64,000 nucleotides of DNA from Leptospira ainazelensis (GTDB lineage: Bacteria > Spirochaetota > Leptospiria > Leptospirales > Leptospiraceae): the NCBI RefSeq assembly GCF_016918785.1, contig NZ_JAFFPT010000032.1, positions 1-64,000 on the forward strand, read 5' to 3'. Below the pieces are notes generated by a model, which was not told the DNA's origin, ran no database searches, and worked only from the letters and a program-made list of their open reading frames with translations. Shown one piece after another: positions 53,618 to 64,000 of this stretch. Each line of letters starts with the position of its first letter. Position 1 is the first letter of the stretch. The position numbers and the translations under genes were made by a program.

Positions 53618-55540
53618 CTACATTATATCCACAGTCAAGTAAGTCAGGTCGTCCGGAATCTTAGAAGAGGAAAAAGATCGCACCGTAGCCAAAATTTCTT
53701 CGTTCAGATTTCTAGGATTTCGAAAGAAATTATTCTTCAAAACTTCCAGAAGTCTCCTTTCCCCGAACATTTCCCTCTCAGGACTGAGCGCTTCCGTGAC
53801 TCCGTCCGTATAAAAGAAAAATCGATCCCCGGTTTTGAGCGCGATCGTGTAAGTTTCGGGTTCGATCGTCTTCAACATTCCGAGAATCATTCCCCTTCCT
53901 TTTAAAAATTCGGGTTCCGCGAGATCTTCTCGAATCAAAACGGGCGGAGGATGTCCCGCAACTGAATATCGAAATTCTTCCTTTTCGAGATCGTATAAAC
54001 AGACAAAAGCGGAAATAAAATTTTTCTCCAAAACCTGAAACATCCGGTTGTTCAATTCCGAAAGAATCCGGGAAGGTTCCTCCATCTTACGGCTCAGTTC
54101 CAAAAACGAAACCTTGAGCATCGAAGAAACCAGAGCCGACGCGACTCCGTGACCCAAAACGTCGCAGAGAATAAACATTACCTTTTTCTCATTTAGAATA
54201 TAATAATCTAAAAAATCGCCGCCGACTTGATCCACGGGAATATAAACCGAGTTCACAGATAAACGGTGAATTCTCCCGTCTAGTTGGGGAATCAATCTCG
54301 TCTGCAAATTGGCCGCCATTCCCAATTCTTCATGAAGAATCCGATTTTGTTTTTTCAACTCCTCGGTTCTTTTTTCCACCTTGGCTTCGAGAGTCGTGTT
54401 TAATCTTTTGAGTTCCGAATGGGCTCTCGCGTTTTGATACGAAATACTCACGGCGCCGGAGATCAAAAGCGCGAAAAAACCGTATTGGGATAAAAACATA
54501 TTCTTTCCTGAAACGTTGTCCAAAACGACGTCGATGATCGCAAACAGCGCGAGAAGGCCCACTCCTCCCACCATGATCAAAGCTTCCATAAGTTTTTTTC
54601 TCAACTCGGAGTAAAAGATCGGAACCAGAAGTAAGAACATGGAAAACAAAATTCCTTCCCACGCATAAACGAGCAAAACCCTTTGAGTTCCGTCGAGTTC
54701 CAAAAGATGAAGGGTTCCGATCACAAGACTCGCCTTCATGATCATTTTAGCCGCCGTCCCCGTTTTTTTTCGGAACAACGCATACAGAAAATATAATATA
54801 CAAGTCGGAAAAACCGTCTGAGCCAAAAAGAAAGAACGGGACAAAATCCCGAAAGGAACGTCTATATAGTGCATTTTATGAAGAAGCGGCAATCTCCAAA
54901 AAACGAAAAGAAAGGCGGATAACGCAAGAAAGATACTGGCTCTGGAATAACGATTGAGAGAATACGAAATCGATTGTTGTAAAAAAACCCCTAAGAATAA
55001 AACGATCAGCACGAGTTGGAGGGCGTCTTCCTGAATCAAAGCGTCTTTGAGTTCGTCGAAATCGCCTAACTTGGGAATACTTCTGAAAATTCCGCAGTGA
55101 AATCCGAGCTCTTGGCATTCGATCTCGATTCGAATCGTATTCTTTTTTCCCTTTTCGATCCATTCGAGAGGAATTTTATACAAACGACTTCGAAACCAAG
55201 CCGGAGAATAAGGATCGATCTCGCCGGTTTTTCCGATCAGTTTCCCGTTAAAGTAAACCCTGTCTGCGGACTGAATTCTATCTAAAAAAATTCCCTGAGA
55301 CCCGGAAGGCGCCGTATTCGGATATTCTATCGAAATCGTATAATAGCCCTTAAGCGGAATTTCCAGACCTTGGCTCGTTAAACCGACACCGGGAAGAATC
55401 GACTTAAAACTTCTGCCGTCTACGTTATAGTATTCCCATCCTTCGCTCAATAGCTGAACCTTTTCCGGATCGATCGGTTCCGAGTATACTGCGGAGGGAA
55501 TTAGACATAATAGGATTAATCCGAATAAAATCGGTTTCAT
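53618..55540 (-). CDS. 7TM-DISM receptor with SpoIIE/PP2C phosphatase output
   Basis: The product is 640 residues from the ATG at 55540; a TTG six codons earlier (55558) is possible and neither has a clear ribosome binding site. The order is: signal peptide (MKPILFGLILLCLIPSAVYS), an extracytoplasmic sugar-binding-like beta domain (about 25-170), seven membrane helices (about 175-375), a coiled coil (about 380-420), and a SpoIIE-type PP2C domain (about 420-640) with QVGGDFLD, CDVLGHG, FYTDGVTE and DDLTYL. It would turn an outside signal into dephosphorylation of an anti-anti-sigma-type partner. Confidence 0.88.
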   Translation of the reverse strand: MKPILFGLILLCLIPSAVYSEPIDPEKVQLLSEGWEYYNVDGRSFKSILPGVGLTSQGLEIPLKGYYTISIEYPNTAPSGSQGIFLDRIQSADRVYFNGKLIGKTGEIDPYSPAWFRSRLYKIPLEWIEKGKKNTIRIEIECQELGFHCGIFRSIPKLGDFDELKDALIQEDALQLVLIVLFLGVFLQQSISYSLNRYSRASIFLALSAFLFVFWRLPLLHKMHYIDVPFGILSRSFFLAQTVFPTCILYFLYALFRKKTGTAAKMIMKASLVIGTLHLLELDGTQRVLLVYAWEGILFSMFLLLVPIFYSELRKKLMEALIMVGGVGLLALFAIIDVVLDNVSGKNMFLSQYGFFALLISGAVSISYQNARAHSELKRLNTTLEAKVEKRTEELKKQNRILHEELGMAANLQTRLIPQLDGRIHRLSVNSVYIPVDQVGGDFLDYYILNEKKVMFILCDVLGHGVASALVSSMLKVSFLELSRKMEEPSRILSELNNRMFQVLEKNFISAFVCLYDLEKEEFRYSVAGHPPPVLIREDLAEPEFLKGRGMILGMLKTIEPETYTIALKTGDRFFFYTDGVTEALSPEREMFGERRLLEVLKNNFFRNPRNLNEEILATVRSFSSSKIPDDLTYLTVDIM

Positions 55541-55621
55541 ACAAAAAGAGGGGATCAAACTAACTCTGCGTATGCGTCTGTAAAGTTAAATTTGGATTGG
55601 AAATAAAAGAATGAAGAAACG

Positions 55622-56689
<1,068 letters not shown>

Positions 56690-56778
56690 ACAACTTCTTA
56701 CCAGATTTTTTTTTCTAAACCCTTCGGTCAAGGATCCTCCGTCATTCATTCGACGGCGAATCGCGCGGGAATCAAAAA

Positions 56779-57774
56779 ATGACGACTCTTTCAAAGAAGA
56801 ATTCCCGATCTTCCGTCCTCTTTCCATTCTCGTTCAAAAGAATACGATTCTCGTTTTTCCTAATTCTTCTTTCTTTCAGTTATTCCTGCAGAACCTTAGA
56901 ATCCTTTTTTGAAACGATCGTCCTCACGGGTGGTGTGGATTCCACACGTTTGACTTTTTCCACACACTACAGTCCTTTGGAAAACGTAGTTCGCACCGGC
57001 GTCGGAACCAAAGACGTCGCGAACAACGATCGTAGCGTAAACCAAGATCCGTTTAAATCCGTGCCGTTTTATACGATCGGATCGATTCCGAGAAGAATTC
57101 CGGGAACACCTTTTGAAGGATATTTGAAAGTTCTAAACTACATGGCCTACGGTTTTACATTGACCGCGCCGAGAACTTTTCGCGGAAACTTATTGAACTT
57201 TCCGGACGACGGACGTGTTGCGACTAACGTTATGGAGCATTTAATTTACGGCCTTTATCCTCTTCCGGATCCTTTCGGAAGAAAGGCGGAATATCTCTAC
57301 GCGGACTATCAGGCGTATGCGACGATCTATCTAGCATTTTTAGAATTTCTAAATTGGAATTTAGGAATCGGGATCAACGTCGGATTCAGCATCTACGATT
57401 TCGACGTTTTGGAAAAAGAATTGAGAATCTCCTCCACCAGAAATCGAGCCCGTTTTGTATCCGGAATACGATTGTTATACGAATACAATATCGGAAGGTT
57501 TTTCGAAGATTCGATCTTTTATAATACATATCTTTACTTTGAAATTTCAAACCTTTCGACTCTGGAAAGAGATCCGATCAAACAAACGATACCGACTTCC
57601 ACCGGAGGCGCCGTTCCCGATCTCTATCTCACAATGGATACATATCGAATCGGAGTTCGAAAAGAAATCCAATTGTCACGTCCCTTGTCCGAAGAATCCT
57701 TGAGAAGAGACAGCGATCCGCCCCGGGAATCGACTCCGCCGAAACAAACCGAACCGTTGCCTCCGAGAATCTGA
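56779..57774 (+). CDS. Putative lipoprotein, beta-rich
   Basis: The 331-residue protein starts with a basic region and a hydrophobic stretch ending SFSYSC (about residue 37), a possible lipobox. The mature part has aromatic, strand-like segments ([31 protein letters not shown]) and a Pro-rich C-terminal tail. There is no recognised domain. The stop overlaps the mnmC ATG (TGATG), so the two are co-translated. It diverges from dusA. Confidence 0.72.
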   Translation: MTTLSKKNSRSSVLFPFSFKRIRFSFFLILLSFSYSCRTLESFFETIVLTGGVDSTRLTFSTHYSPLENVVRTGVGTKDVANNDRSVNQDPFKSVPFYTIGSIPRRIPGTPFEGYLKVLNYMAYGFTLTAPRTFRGNLLNFPDDGRVATNVMEHLIYGLYPLPDPFGRKAEYLYADYQAYATIYLAFLEFLNWNLGIGINVGFSIYDFDVLEKELRISSTRNRARFVSGIRLLYEYNIGRFFEDSIFYNTYLYFEISNLSTLERDPIKQTIPTSTGGAVPDLYLTMDTYRIGVRKEIQLSRPLSEESLRRDSDPPRESTPPKQTEPLPPRI

Positions 57775-59735
57775 TGTTATCTTGGAAAGAAAATCAAACT
57801 CCGGTCTCCGAAGAATTTGGGGACATTTATTTTTCTCCCGAAAACGGAATGGAAGAAACCAAACACGTCTTTATCGAAGGGAACAAACTCTTACAAAGAT
57901 GGGAAGAGCAGATTCCGCAAAAATCCTTTTCGATTTTAGAATTGGGATTCGGAACCGGACTCAACTTCTTAACGACTTGGAAAGAATATACCAAACACGA
58001 GGATCGATTTCGACTCCATTACATTTCCATTGAAAAGTTTCCTCTAAACAAAGAGGAAATCTCCAAAGCCCTCTCCGTTTTTCCGGAACTTCAAACGACC
58101 CAGGAAGAATTTTTAAATTCTTACGAAGACCTGATTCCGGGAATGAATTACTTTCGATTTCAAAACGGAAACGTCCATCTCACACTTTATCTCGGGAACG
58201 TCGAAGACGCGTTAGTCGAAATTTCAGGAAAAGTGGACGCGATTTTTTTGGATGGATTTGCACCTTCCAAAAATCCGGATATGTGGGAAGAATCGGTCCT
58301 GATCCATCTAAGACGTGTTTGTAAAAAAGGAACTACCTTCTCCACTTTCACCGTCGCAAGAATGGTCCGAGACTCGTTGACTTCCTGCGGATTCGTTCTT
58401 GAAAAACGTCCGGGATTCGGAAAAAAAAGGGAAATGCTGGTGGGAAACTATTCCGGAAACGAAAACGAATCCGAAGAATCGATTCCAAAAGAAAAACCCT
58501 GGTGTAGACGTTCTTTTACGGAGCGGGAAACAAAAACGGCCACGATCATCGGAGCGGGAATCGCAGGTTCCGCTTTGGCGTATTCCTTATCCAAACGCGA
58601 AATAAAAGTGACCCTCGTCGATCCTTCCGGAATCGCAAACGAAGCGTCCGGAATTCCGGGCGCGATTTCCCATCCTCATATCACGAAACTTCCGACTCCT
58701 ACGAGCCTCTTCACGTTACGCGCCTTTCGATATGCTTTGCAGTTTTTGTCGTTTTTTGCCGATAAAAAAGAATTCAAAACTTCCGGTCTTTTTCACGGAG
58801 TCACCGAAGAGATGAGTTCGGAAAGATTCAGGAATGGATTAAAAAATCACCGGCTTTCGGAAAAGATCGCAGCTTGGAAAGAAATATCGGAGAACTCACA
58901 AAACAAAAACGATCTCGGAAAAGAAATCGGAGAAGGTGTTCTTTTTCCCAAAGGATTTTGGACACAACCGAAATCTCTCGCAAAAAGGATGGTGGATTCG
59001 TCTTCCATCGAGGTGATTCCTCAAAAGGTGGTTTCGGTTCAACAAAGCGGATCGGGCTGGAAATCGGTTTTATCCGATTCGAACGAGGAGATACATTCGG
59101 ATTCTATTATATTCTGCAATTCTCATGAAATAGAGGATCTTCTTTTTCCGGTTCTCGGGGAAAAATTCTTACCGATCAAAAAAGTGCGAGGTCAATTGCT
59201 CGTCTTAGGGGAAACCGAAAATTCTTCCCGATTCTCGAATATTCTCTGCGCGGAACACTATCTCACCCCTTCCATCGAAGGGGAACATATCCTCGGCTCC
59301 ACCTTTGACGAATTCGATCTCGATCCCAAAACGAGAACAAAGGACACAAAAGAACTATTACAATACGTTCAAAAAAAATACCCGAGTCTTGGATGGAACG
59401 AAAAATCGGTTCGATCCGAAAAGGTCGGTTTTCGAGCGCAGACTCCGGATCGTTTCCCGATCCTCGGCCCGGTAGTTTCTCCTCAAGAGTTTACAAAAGT
59501 TTATAAAGGAATCGAACTTCCTCGGAATCGAACCAAAAGTTATCCGATCTTAAAAACGATTCCCGGTCTTTTTGTCTTCGGGGCTTTGGGTTCTCGAGGA
59601 ATTTTGAGTTCTTTTTTGGGTGCAGAGATTTTAGCTTCTTTGATACTGGATGAACCCGCTCCCGTAGAATCCTCGTTATTAGAATCCTTACACCCGAGTC
59701 GATTCTTGTATCGGAAGATTCGAACTCTGGATTGA
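57774..59735 (+). CDS. mnmC: Bifunctional tRNA mnm5s2U biosynthesis protein MnmC
   Basis: The product is 653 residues. The N-terminal methyltransferase (MnmD) half includes [15 protein letters not shown] and [16 protein letters not shown]. The C-terminal FAD oxidoreductase half begins [20 protein letters not shown] at about residue 262 and ends with [21 protein letters not shown]. The enzyme converts cmnm5(s2)U34 to nm5 and then mnm5 in the wobble position of several tRNAs. Length and domain order match the E. coli enzyme. It is coupled to the upstream lipoprotein gene. Confidence 0.9.
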   Translation: MLSWKENQTPVSEEFGDIYFSPENGMEETKHVFIEGNKLLQRWEEQIPQKSFSILELGFGTGLNFLTTWKEYTKHEDRFRLHYISIEKFPLNKEEISKALSVFPELQTTQEEFLNSYEDLIPGMNYFRFQNGNVHLTLYLGNVEDALVEISGKVDAIFLDGFAPSKNPDMWEESVLIHLRRVCKKGTTFSTFTVARMVRDSLTSCGFVLEKRPGFGKKREMLVGNYSGNENESEESIPKEKPWCRRSFTERETKTATIIGAGIAGSALAYSLSKREIKVTLVDPSGIANEASGIPGAISHPHITKLPTPTSLFTLRAFRYALQFLSFFADKKEFKTSGLFHGVTEEMSSERFRNGLKNHRLSEKIAAWKEISENSQNKNDLGKEIGEGVLFPKGFWTQPKSLAKRMVDSSSIEVIPQKVVSVQQSGSGWKSVLSDSNEEIHSDSIIFCNSHEIEDLLFPVLGEKFLPIKKVRGQLLVLGETENSSRFSNILCAEHYLTPSIEGEHILGSTFDEFDLDPKTRTKDTKELLQYVQKKYPSLGWNEKSVRSEKVGFRAQTPDRFPILGPVVSPQEFTKVYKGIELPRNRTKSYPILKTIPGLFVFGALGSRGILSSFLGAEILASLILDEPAPVESSLLESLHPSRFLYRKIRTLD

Positions 59736-59886
59736 CCCTTTTACCTTCTCCTGGTTACGGACCAAGGTTTCCTTTTCGGGGCGGAATCAAAGGAGTAATA
59801 CGACTTCGATGATTGGTTGATGAAAAAATAAAAATCGATAAACCCGGTTCCAGATCCAATGAAAGAAATTTACAAAAACGGATTCC

Positions 59887-61755
59887 ATGAACTCAGAAGT
59901 AAATAAAAAGTTTAAAGATTTAGAATCGGCTCTGCAAGAAGTCTGGGGACTTTCCCGTTTTCGAAAGGGACAAAAAGAAGCGATCGAATCCGTCCTCGAC
60001 GGAAACGATACGTTAGTCATCCTTCCCACAGGAGGAGGAAAATCCCTCATCTATCAACTTCCTTCAGTTTTAGAGGAAGGATCGCTTACTCTCGTCATAT
60101 CTCCTCTGATTGCTCTGATGAAAGACCAGGTGGATTCTCTCAAAGCAAAAGGGATCACTGCGGAATATTGCAATTCCACACAGGACGATCTCGAGCAGTT
60201 GCGGATTCTGAGCCGCGCCGCCACCGGAAAAATCCAAATCCTTTATTTATCGCCAGAAAAGGCGTTGAGCAGACAGGTGCTCGAAATTCTTCCCAAACTA
60301 CCTCTCAAAAGAATCGCCGTGGACGAAGCACATTGTGTTTCCCAATGGGGTCACGACTTCCGACCGGAGTACAGAAAACTCTACGAACTTCGGGATAAAT
60401 TCCCGAAAAAAATTCCAGTCATCGCGTTAACCGCCACAGCGACGCAAAGAGTCATCAAAGACATTTCCGATTCTTTAGGTCTTAAAGAGCCTTCGCTTAT
60501 CAAAGGAAGCTTTTACAGAGAAAATCTGAACTTCTCCATTCTTTTTCCCCAGAACGAAACCTTCCGAGAAAGTCAGCTTTTGAAAATTCTCGTCCGAGGT
60601 AATTTTCAAAAATCGACGAGTGGAAGAGCCATCATCTACTGCGCTACCAGACAAAAAGTGGAATCGGTTTACGATTTTCTAAAGAAGAACGGCTTCAAGG
60701 TCGGAAAGTATCACGCGGGAAGAACCGATTCGAGCCGGGAAAAAGCGCAAGACGGTTATTCTACCGGAAAGACAAACGTGCTCGTCGCGACCAACGCGTT
60801 CGGAATGGGCCTCGATAGCCCGGATGTAAGAATGGTGATTCACTATCAAACACCCGCGTCTCTGGAAAGTTATTATCAAGAAGCGGGAAGAGCCGGAAGG
60901 GACGGAAAGGATTCGGATTGTATTCTTTTTTACCATCCATCCGATCTTGTCACACAAAGTTTTATCATCGGAAAAGAATCCAACCGCAAAGGAGGAGAGA
61001 CACTCCTCTCTTACGTAAAGGAATACGCGGTCTCGAATCAATGCCGACAACAAATTCTCTGTTCGTATTTCGGAGAAGAAATTTCGGAATGTAAAACCTG
61101 CGACATCTGTTTAGAAAAAGAATCCGAAGAGGAACCCTCGGGAAGAGAAGAGTTTCTCAAAAGGGAAGAAGATAAAAAACAGAAAAAAGAACAAAAGGAA
61201 AAATACGATTTTTCTAATGAAGAATTAAGAACCGTCGAAGAATTGCTCGAACTCATTCCCGGCAAATTCGGAAAAAGAATGATCGCCGGAGTTTTGCGAG
61301 GTTCGCGCTCCAACGAAATTCTTAGAAAAAAATTGGATCGGACTCCGATGTACGGCGCGTTACGCTCCATTCCGGAAGAAGCCATCTTAAGAATCCTGGA
61401 CGAATGGATCTCCGAGAAAAAAGTAAAAATCGTCGGAGACAAATATCCGAAGCTCATACTTGCATCCACCGTGATCGTAAAAACCCCAAGAAAGAAAAAA
61501 GAAGAAGACCCGAACTCCGAACGAAAAACCATTCCGGCGAAAAACGTAATCCAAGAACTCAAAAATTTTAGAGATCGGGAAGCAAGACGAAGAAAGTGGA
61601 AAAAGTTTATGGTTCTTCAAAATCCGGTCATCGCGGAAATCGCGAAGGCAATGCCCGAAACTCCGGAAGATCTTTCTCTCATCCGAGGAATGGGTTCCGC
61701 CAAAGTCGAAAAATTCGGAAACGAGATTCTAAAAATATTAGAAAAATGGAAATAA
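59887..61755 (+). CDS. recQ: ATP-dependent DNA helicase RecQ
   Basis: The 622-residue protein has RecQ motifs in order: Walker [15 protein letters not shown], the DEAH box [27 protein letters not shown], and motif [15 protein letters not shown] zinc-binding region follows ([12 protein letters not shown], then CKTCDIC), then a charged linker rich in Lys and Glu, and an HRDC domain at the C-terminus (about 555-622). RecQ unwinds DNA during recombinational repair and replication restart. The length is normal for the family. Confidence 0.95.
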   Translation: MNSEVNKKFKDLESALQEVWGLSRFRKGQKEAIESVLDGNDTLVILPTGGGKSLIYQLPSVLEEGSLTLVISPLIALMKDQVDSLKAKGITAEYCNSTQDDLEQLRILSRAATGKIQILYLSPEKALSRQVLEILPKLPLKRIAVDEAHCVSQWGHDFRPEYRKLYELRDKFPKKIPVIALTATATQRVIKDISDSLGLKEPSLIKGSFYRENLNFSILFPQNETFRESQLLKILVRGNFQKSTSGRAIIYCATRQKVESVYDFLKKNGFKVGKYHAGRTDSSREKAQDGYSTGKTNVLVATNAFGMGLDSPDVRMVIHYQTPASLESYYQEAGRAGRDGKDSDCILFYHPSDLVTQSFIIGKESNRKGGETLLSYVKEYAVSNQCRQQILCSYFGEEISECKTCDICLEKESEEEPSGREEFLKREEDKKQKKEQKEKYDFSNEELRTVEELLELIPGKFGKRMIAGVLRGSRSNEILRKKLDRTPMYGALRSIPEEAILRILDEWISEKKVKIVGDKYPKLILASTVIVKTPRKKKEEDPNSERKTIPAKNVIQELKNFRDREARRRKWKKFMVLQNPVIAEIAKAMPETPEDLSLIRGMGSAKVEKFGNEILKILEKWK

Positions 61756-61844
61756 GATAAATTCTTCCTTAGCGGCGTTCGGATAAGAAAGGCTGATTTC
61801 TAAAAGCCGGATCGCTTTATTTGCAGCTGAGTTTCCGTCCTTGG

Positions 61845-61872
61845 TTTACATGATTGCGAACGCTTGTATAAT
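61845..61872 (+). promoter_or_regulatory. Sigma-70-type promoter
   Basis: TTTACA (61845-61850), a 16-base spacer and a consensus TATAAT (61867-61872) lie upstream of the lipoprotein gene at 62009. Transcription would begin near 61880, leaving a leader of about 130 bases that ends in the strong ribosome binding site GGAGG. Confidence 0.6.
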
Positions 61873-61969
61873 TATAAATCGACTTTGTCTTTCTTAGAAA
61901 TCAGTTTTCCATTCCCCTCATAACTTTCCTATTTTCTTTCAAAAACTGTCTCACTCTTCGCCGACTTTC

Positions 61970-62001
<32 letters not shown>

Positions 62002-62008
62002 TAACACG

Positions 62009-63253
62009 ATGAAACAGAATAGAAATAAAATGAAACGGGGTTTTTTAGAATTTTTCGCATTCTTGACCGTATTCGTTTTTCTCATGAGTTGCGGCTCAAA
62101 AAAAAAGGATGATACAAACAATCTGTTGTTGGCGTTGCTTGGAAGCGGATTCGTCGGAAGCAAGGCTGAATTCAAATTGTCCACAGCGACAGCAATGGCG
62201 TCGAACCGCGTTTCGAACTCTTCCAACTTTCTCATCGGATCGAACTCTTCCGGATTTCTAACAGATCTAGCAGGAGACAACCCTCTCAACTATGGAGACG
62301 GGGACGGCTTTTCGGACCATTTTTTAACACCTGCGGCTGTATCGATGGAAGTCTGTCAAATCTTAGCTTACAAATCAGCGGTAAAGGGAGGACCGGCTCG
62401 AGGAACCGAGAGTTTGGAAAATGCGGGACGGATCTTATTTAAAACGAACGTAACACAGACATCTCCTCCTCCGGGCGCTCCTTCTTTAGGTCCTTGTACA
62501 TCTTTTATGCCGCTCGCTCTGAAAGGCGGCCAAGCGGGAACGGACTCGGCGTCTTTACCGATCCAAATGATTCCTTCCGAAGAAAGCGGAGATTATGATA
62601 GAATTGGAATCATCGTAAGAGGATTTTCTTATTATTTCGAACCGAACGTTGTCCCTGAGAATTCCTATCGTTACGTGGATTTACTTCTGAACAACCCTTC
62701 TCCTCAGATGAGTAGAGGAGAAGTCAGTACAAAAATTTTCGGCACCGGTTGTCCGGCGTCCTTTACAAATTCGGCAAGTTTCATTTTCAATCAACTGATT
62801 CCTGCCGGAGAAACGCTTACAAACTCCTGTACCTTTGTAGAATCCGCCGTGGATTCCTCCTCCGGATCGTTTCTTACAGTCCCAGGATTCAATTACTTCG
62901 GTAATCCCGGAACATTCTTAAACGCGCCTTCGAACCCGGGAGTAAACTACACGTCGTCGAGTCAAAAACTGAAATTCAAAAGCCCAGCGAGTATGAACGG
63001 AATTCCCTCTACAACACCTTATATACTCGTAGTCGATTTGGATAACTCGAACCCCGGAAAATTGAATCTACTTTTCAATATTTCCGTCGATAACGTTCTT
63101 TTTTGGGATTCGAGCGCGGGTGATAACATTTTTTCACCGCAACTCGACGCGGCCGATAGACCGAATGCTACTGATGGAAATGATAACTTAACGAATACGG
63201 CAAGAAGAAATCTTATCTTCCGTTTACCTACGATCCTGAGCGAGTACAAATGA
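62009..63253 (+). CDS. Putative lipoprotein
   Basis: The product is 414 residues, with GGAGG ten bases before the ATG. The signal ends VFLMSC (about residue 28), followed by Gly-Ser and a Lys-rich linker, typical of lipoproteins. The mature part is Ser/Asn/Pro/Gly-rich and contains four to five Cys that may pair. No domain is recognised. A consensus-like promoter upstream and a perfect 15-bp terminator downstream show that it is a well-expressed single gene. It is probably surface or periplasmic (inference). Confidence 0.82.
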   Translation: MKQNRNKMKRGFLEFFAFLTVFVFLMSCGSKKKDDTNNLLLALLGSGFVGSKAEFKLSTATAMASNRVSNSSNFLIGSNSSGFLTDLAGDNPLNYGDGDGFSDHFLTPAAVSMEVCQILAYKSAVKGGPARGTESLENAGRILFKTNVTQTSPPPGAPSLGPCTSFMPLALKGGQAGTDSASLPIQMIPSEESGDYDRIGIIVRGFSYYFEPNVVPENSYRYVDLLLNNPSPQMSRGEVSTKIFGTGCPASFTNSASFIFNQLIPAGETLTNSCTFVESAVDSSSGSFLTVPGFNYFGNPGTFLNAPSNPGVNYTSSSQKLKFKSPASMNGIPSTTPYILVVDLDNSNPGKLNLLFNISVDNVLFWDSSAGDNIFSPQLDAADRPNATDGNDNLTNTARRNLIFRLPTILSEYK

Positions 63254-63566
63254 TAGAAACCTAAAGTAACCATTCTATTTGAATCCCAAAAGAACGAATC
63301 TTTACGATCCGTAAACACAGAAAGGAGCCTATCGCTCCTTTCTGTGTTCGTTTAGAATGACCTCGCAAAAAAGAATGTCGGTTTAAATTCTGCAAAAAAC
63401 AAGCCCGAGCGGGCCTTCCTCGTCGAGAAAATCTAAACAGAGATCGTTTTCGTTTTTTCAAATGATAAAACGTACGGAGTAAGAATAATTATGACTCGAT
63501 CAAACAACGTCCATTCTGCGACCTTACAAATGAGAGTCTTTCATTGAGTGCGAAGGAATGAGAGAC
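63254..63566. other. Intergenic region with terminator
   Basis: This stretch holds the terminator at 63314-63355 and the unmapped promoter for the coupled small ORF and sigma factor. A 66-codon minus-strand frame (63261-63461) overlaps the terminator and is not called. Confidence 0.5.
63314..63355 (+). terminator. Rho-independent terminator
   Basis: A perfect 15-bp stem, AACACAGAAAGGAGC (63314-63328) with GCTCCTTTCTGTGTT (63334-63348), has a five-base loop and is followed by CGTTT. It lies 61 bases after the lipoprotein stop. The U tract is short. Confidence 0.8.
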
Positions 63567-63686
63567 ATGCAAGTAAGCTCAAAAAATAAAAACCAGATTT
63601 CCAACTTCGCCATTTTATTCGTATTGTATTCGTCTATCTTATTATCTATGTGTTTTTGTGTTTTTGCTCTTGAAAGGTTAAAATGA
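63567..63686 (+). CDS. Small membrane ORF coupled to a sigma factor
   Basis: The 39-codon frame starts ATG with AAGGA nine bases upstream. It reads [10 protein letters not shown], then one hydrophobic stretch (about residues 15-34: [20 protein letters not shown]), and ends ALERLK. Its TGA overlaps the ATG of the ECF sigma gene (ATGA at 63683-63686), so translation is probably coupled. It could be a leader peptide controlling the sigma factor or a one-helix membrane protein. It is small, so chance cannot be excluded. Confidence 0.5.
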   Translation: MQVSSKNKNQISNFAILFVLYSSILLSMCFCVFALERLK

Positions 63687-64000
63687 AGTTAAGTCAAGAC
63701 CACGATTTTTCTCTGTTTTACCAAAAATACAAAGACGCGATATATAAGGTGATTCGATATCTATCGACGGACCCGGACGAAGTGGAAGACATAGCGCAAG
63801 AGGTATTCATCAATCTCTATCGAGCCTTTCCAAATTTTAACGAAGAGAAAGGAAGTTTTTACACGTGGTCTGCGACCATCGCAAAAAATACGTATTCTAC
63901 TTATCTTAAAAAACGTAAAAAGGAATTTAACTTAGAAGAAAATACATCATTGGAAGCGCTGCGAGTGAAAGATGATTTCATTCAGGACTTAGAAACTAAA
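63683..64000 (+). CDS. ECF-type RNA polymerase sigma factor (start only)
   Basis: The first 106 codons are in the window. The product starts [20 protein letters not shown] and contains sigma region 2: [18 protein letters not shown] (core-binding 2.1-2.2) and [15 protein letters not shown] (-10 recognition, 2.3-2.4), followed by the basic linker KKRKKE. The rest, including region 4, lies beyond the right edge. GAAAGG precedes the ATG. The upstream 39-codon frame overlaps its start. No anti-sigma gene can be seen here. Confidence 0.9.
   Translation, partial: MKLSQDHDFSLFYQKYKDAIYKVIRYLSTDPDEVEDIAQEVFINLYRAFPNFNEEKGSFYTWSATIAKNTYSTYLKKRKKEFNLEENTSLEALRVKDDFIQDLETK

Overview
The window reads as chromosome of a Leptospira species. 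Three lines of sequence evidence support this. Spirochaete-style lipoproteins are abundant. The leftmost 58 bases are the 5' end of a 23S rRNA gene standing apart from any other visible rRNA gene, as expected for the scattered rRNA genes of this genus. A leucine-rich-repeat protein ends its repeats in the way common in leptospiral LRR proteins. The exact species cannot be told. No phage, insertion sequence, CRISPR array or tRNA gene was found.

Layout. 1-58: 23S rRNA start (minus), then about 870 bp without a convincing gene. 0.9-6.9 kb (minus): a lipoprotein, then a two-gene unit with a 1338-residue WGR/LRR/HEAT/DUF4132 protein. 7.3-10.9 kb (plus): a redox cluster of a MauG/cytochrome c peroxidase-type dihaem protein, a cupredoxin, a small cytochrome c and a chemotaxis receptor. 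10.9-13.3 kb (minus): EamA transporter and M14 carboxypeptidase lipoprotein. 13.5-17.1 kb (plus): FGE-fold lipoprotein, unknown lipoprotein, multi-spanning membrane protein. 17.2-18.6 kb (minus): secreted protein with a clear terminator. 19.3-27.6 kb (plus): acetoacetate-decarboxylase-like protein, FAD oxidoreductase, and a 1736-residue kinase-like/AAA/TPR/GAF/PP2C signalling protein. 27.8-35.6 kb (plus): complete kdpFABCDE, including a 29-residue kdpF.

35.6-47.4 kb: putative outer-membrane proteins, an EAL phosphodiesterase, a stand-alone RlmK-type rRNA methyltransferase, two paralogous alpha/beta hydrolases, a trypsin-like lipoprotein, an NlpC/P60 protein, an SDR/PF10118 pair and an M24 peptidase. 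47.4-51.5 kb: an AraC regulator with a membrane domain, divergent from a citrate-synthase-like protein that lacks two of three catalytic residues; a decayed HEPN toxin gene beside an intact MNT antitoxin gene; a DUF3703 protein; and a pair of 69-bp repeats. 51.5-55.6 kb (minus): a second cytochrome c peroxidase under a promoter carrying two Fur/PerR-type palindromes, an MBL-fold hydrolase, and a 7TM-DISM/PP2C phosphatase. 55.6-64 kb: dusA, a lipoprotein, mnmC, recQ, another lipoprotein, and the start of an ECF sigma factor translationally coupled to a 39-codon membrane ORF.

Themes. Potassium uptake is complete and self-regulated. Peroxide and haem chemistry appears twice, once next to a chemoreceptor and once under a likely metal/peroxide repressor. 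Two separate proteins end in SpoIIE-type PP2C phosphatases, pointing to partner-switching regulation. The most unusual items are the substituted citrate synthase, the kinase domain without its catalytic Asp, the eroded HEPN/MNT pair, and the promoter whose 17-bp spacer is itself an operator palindrome.
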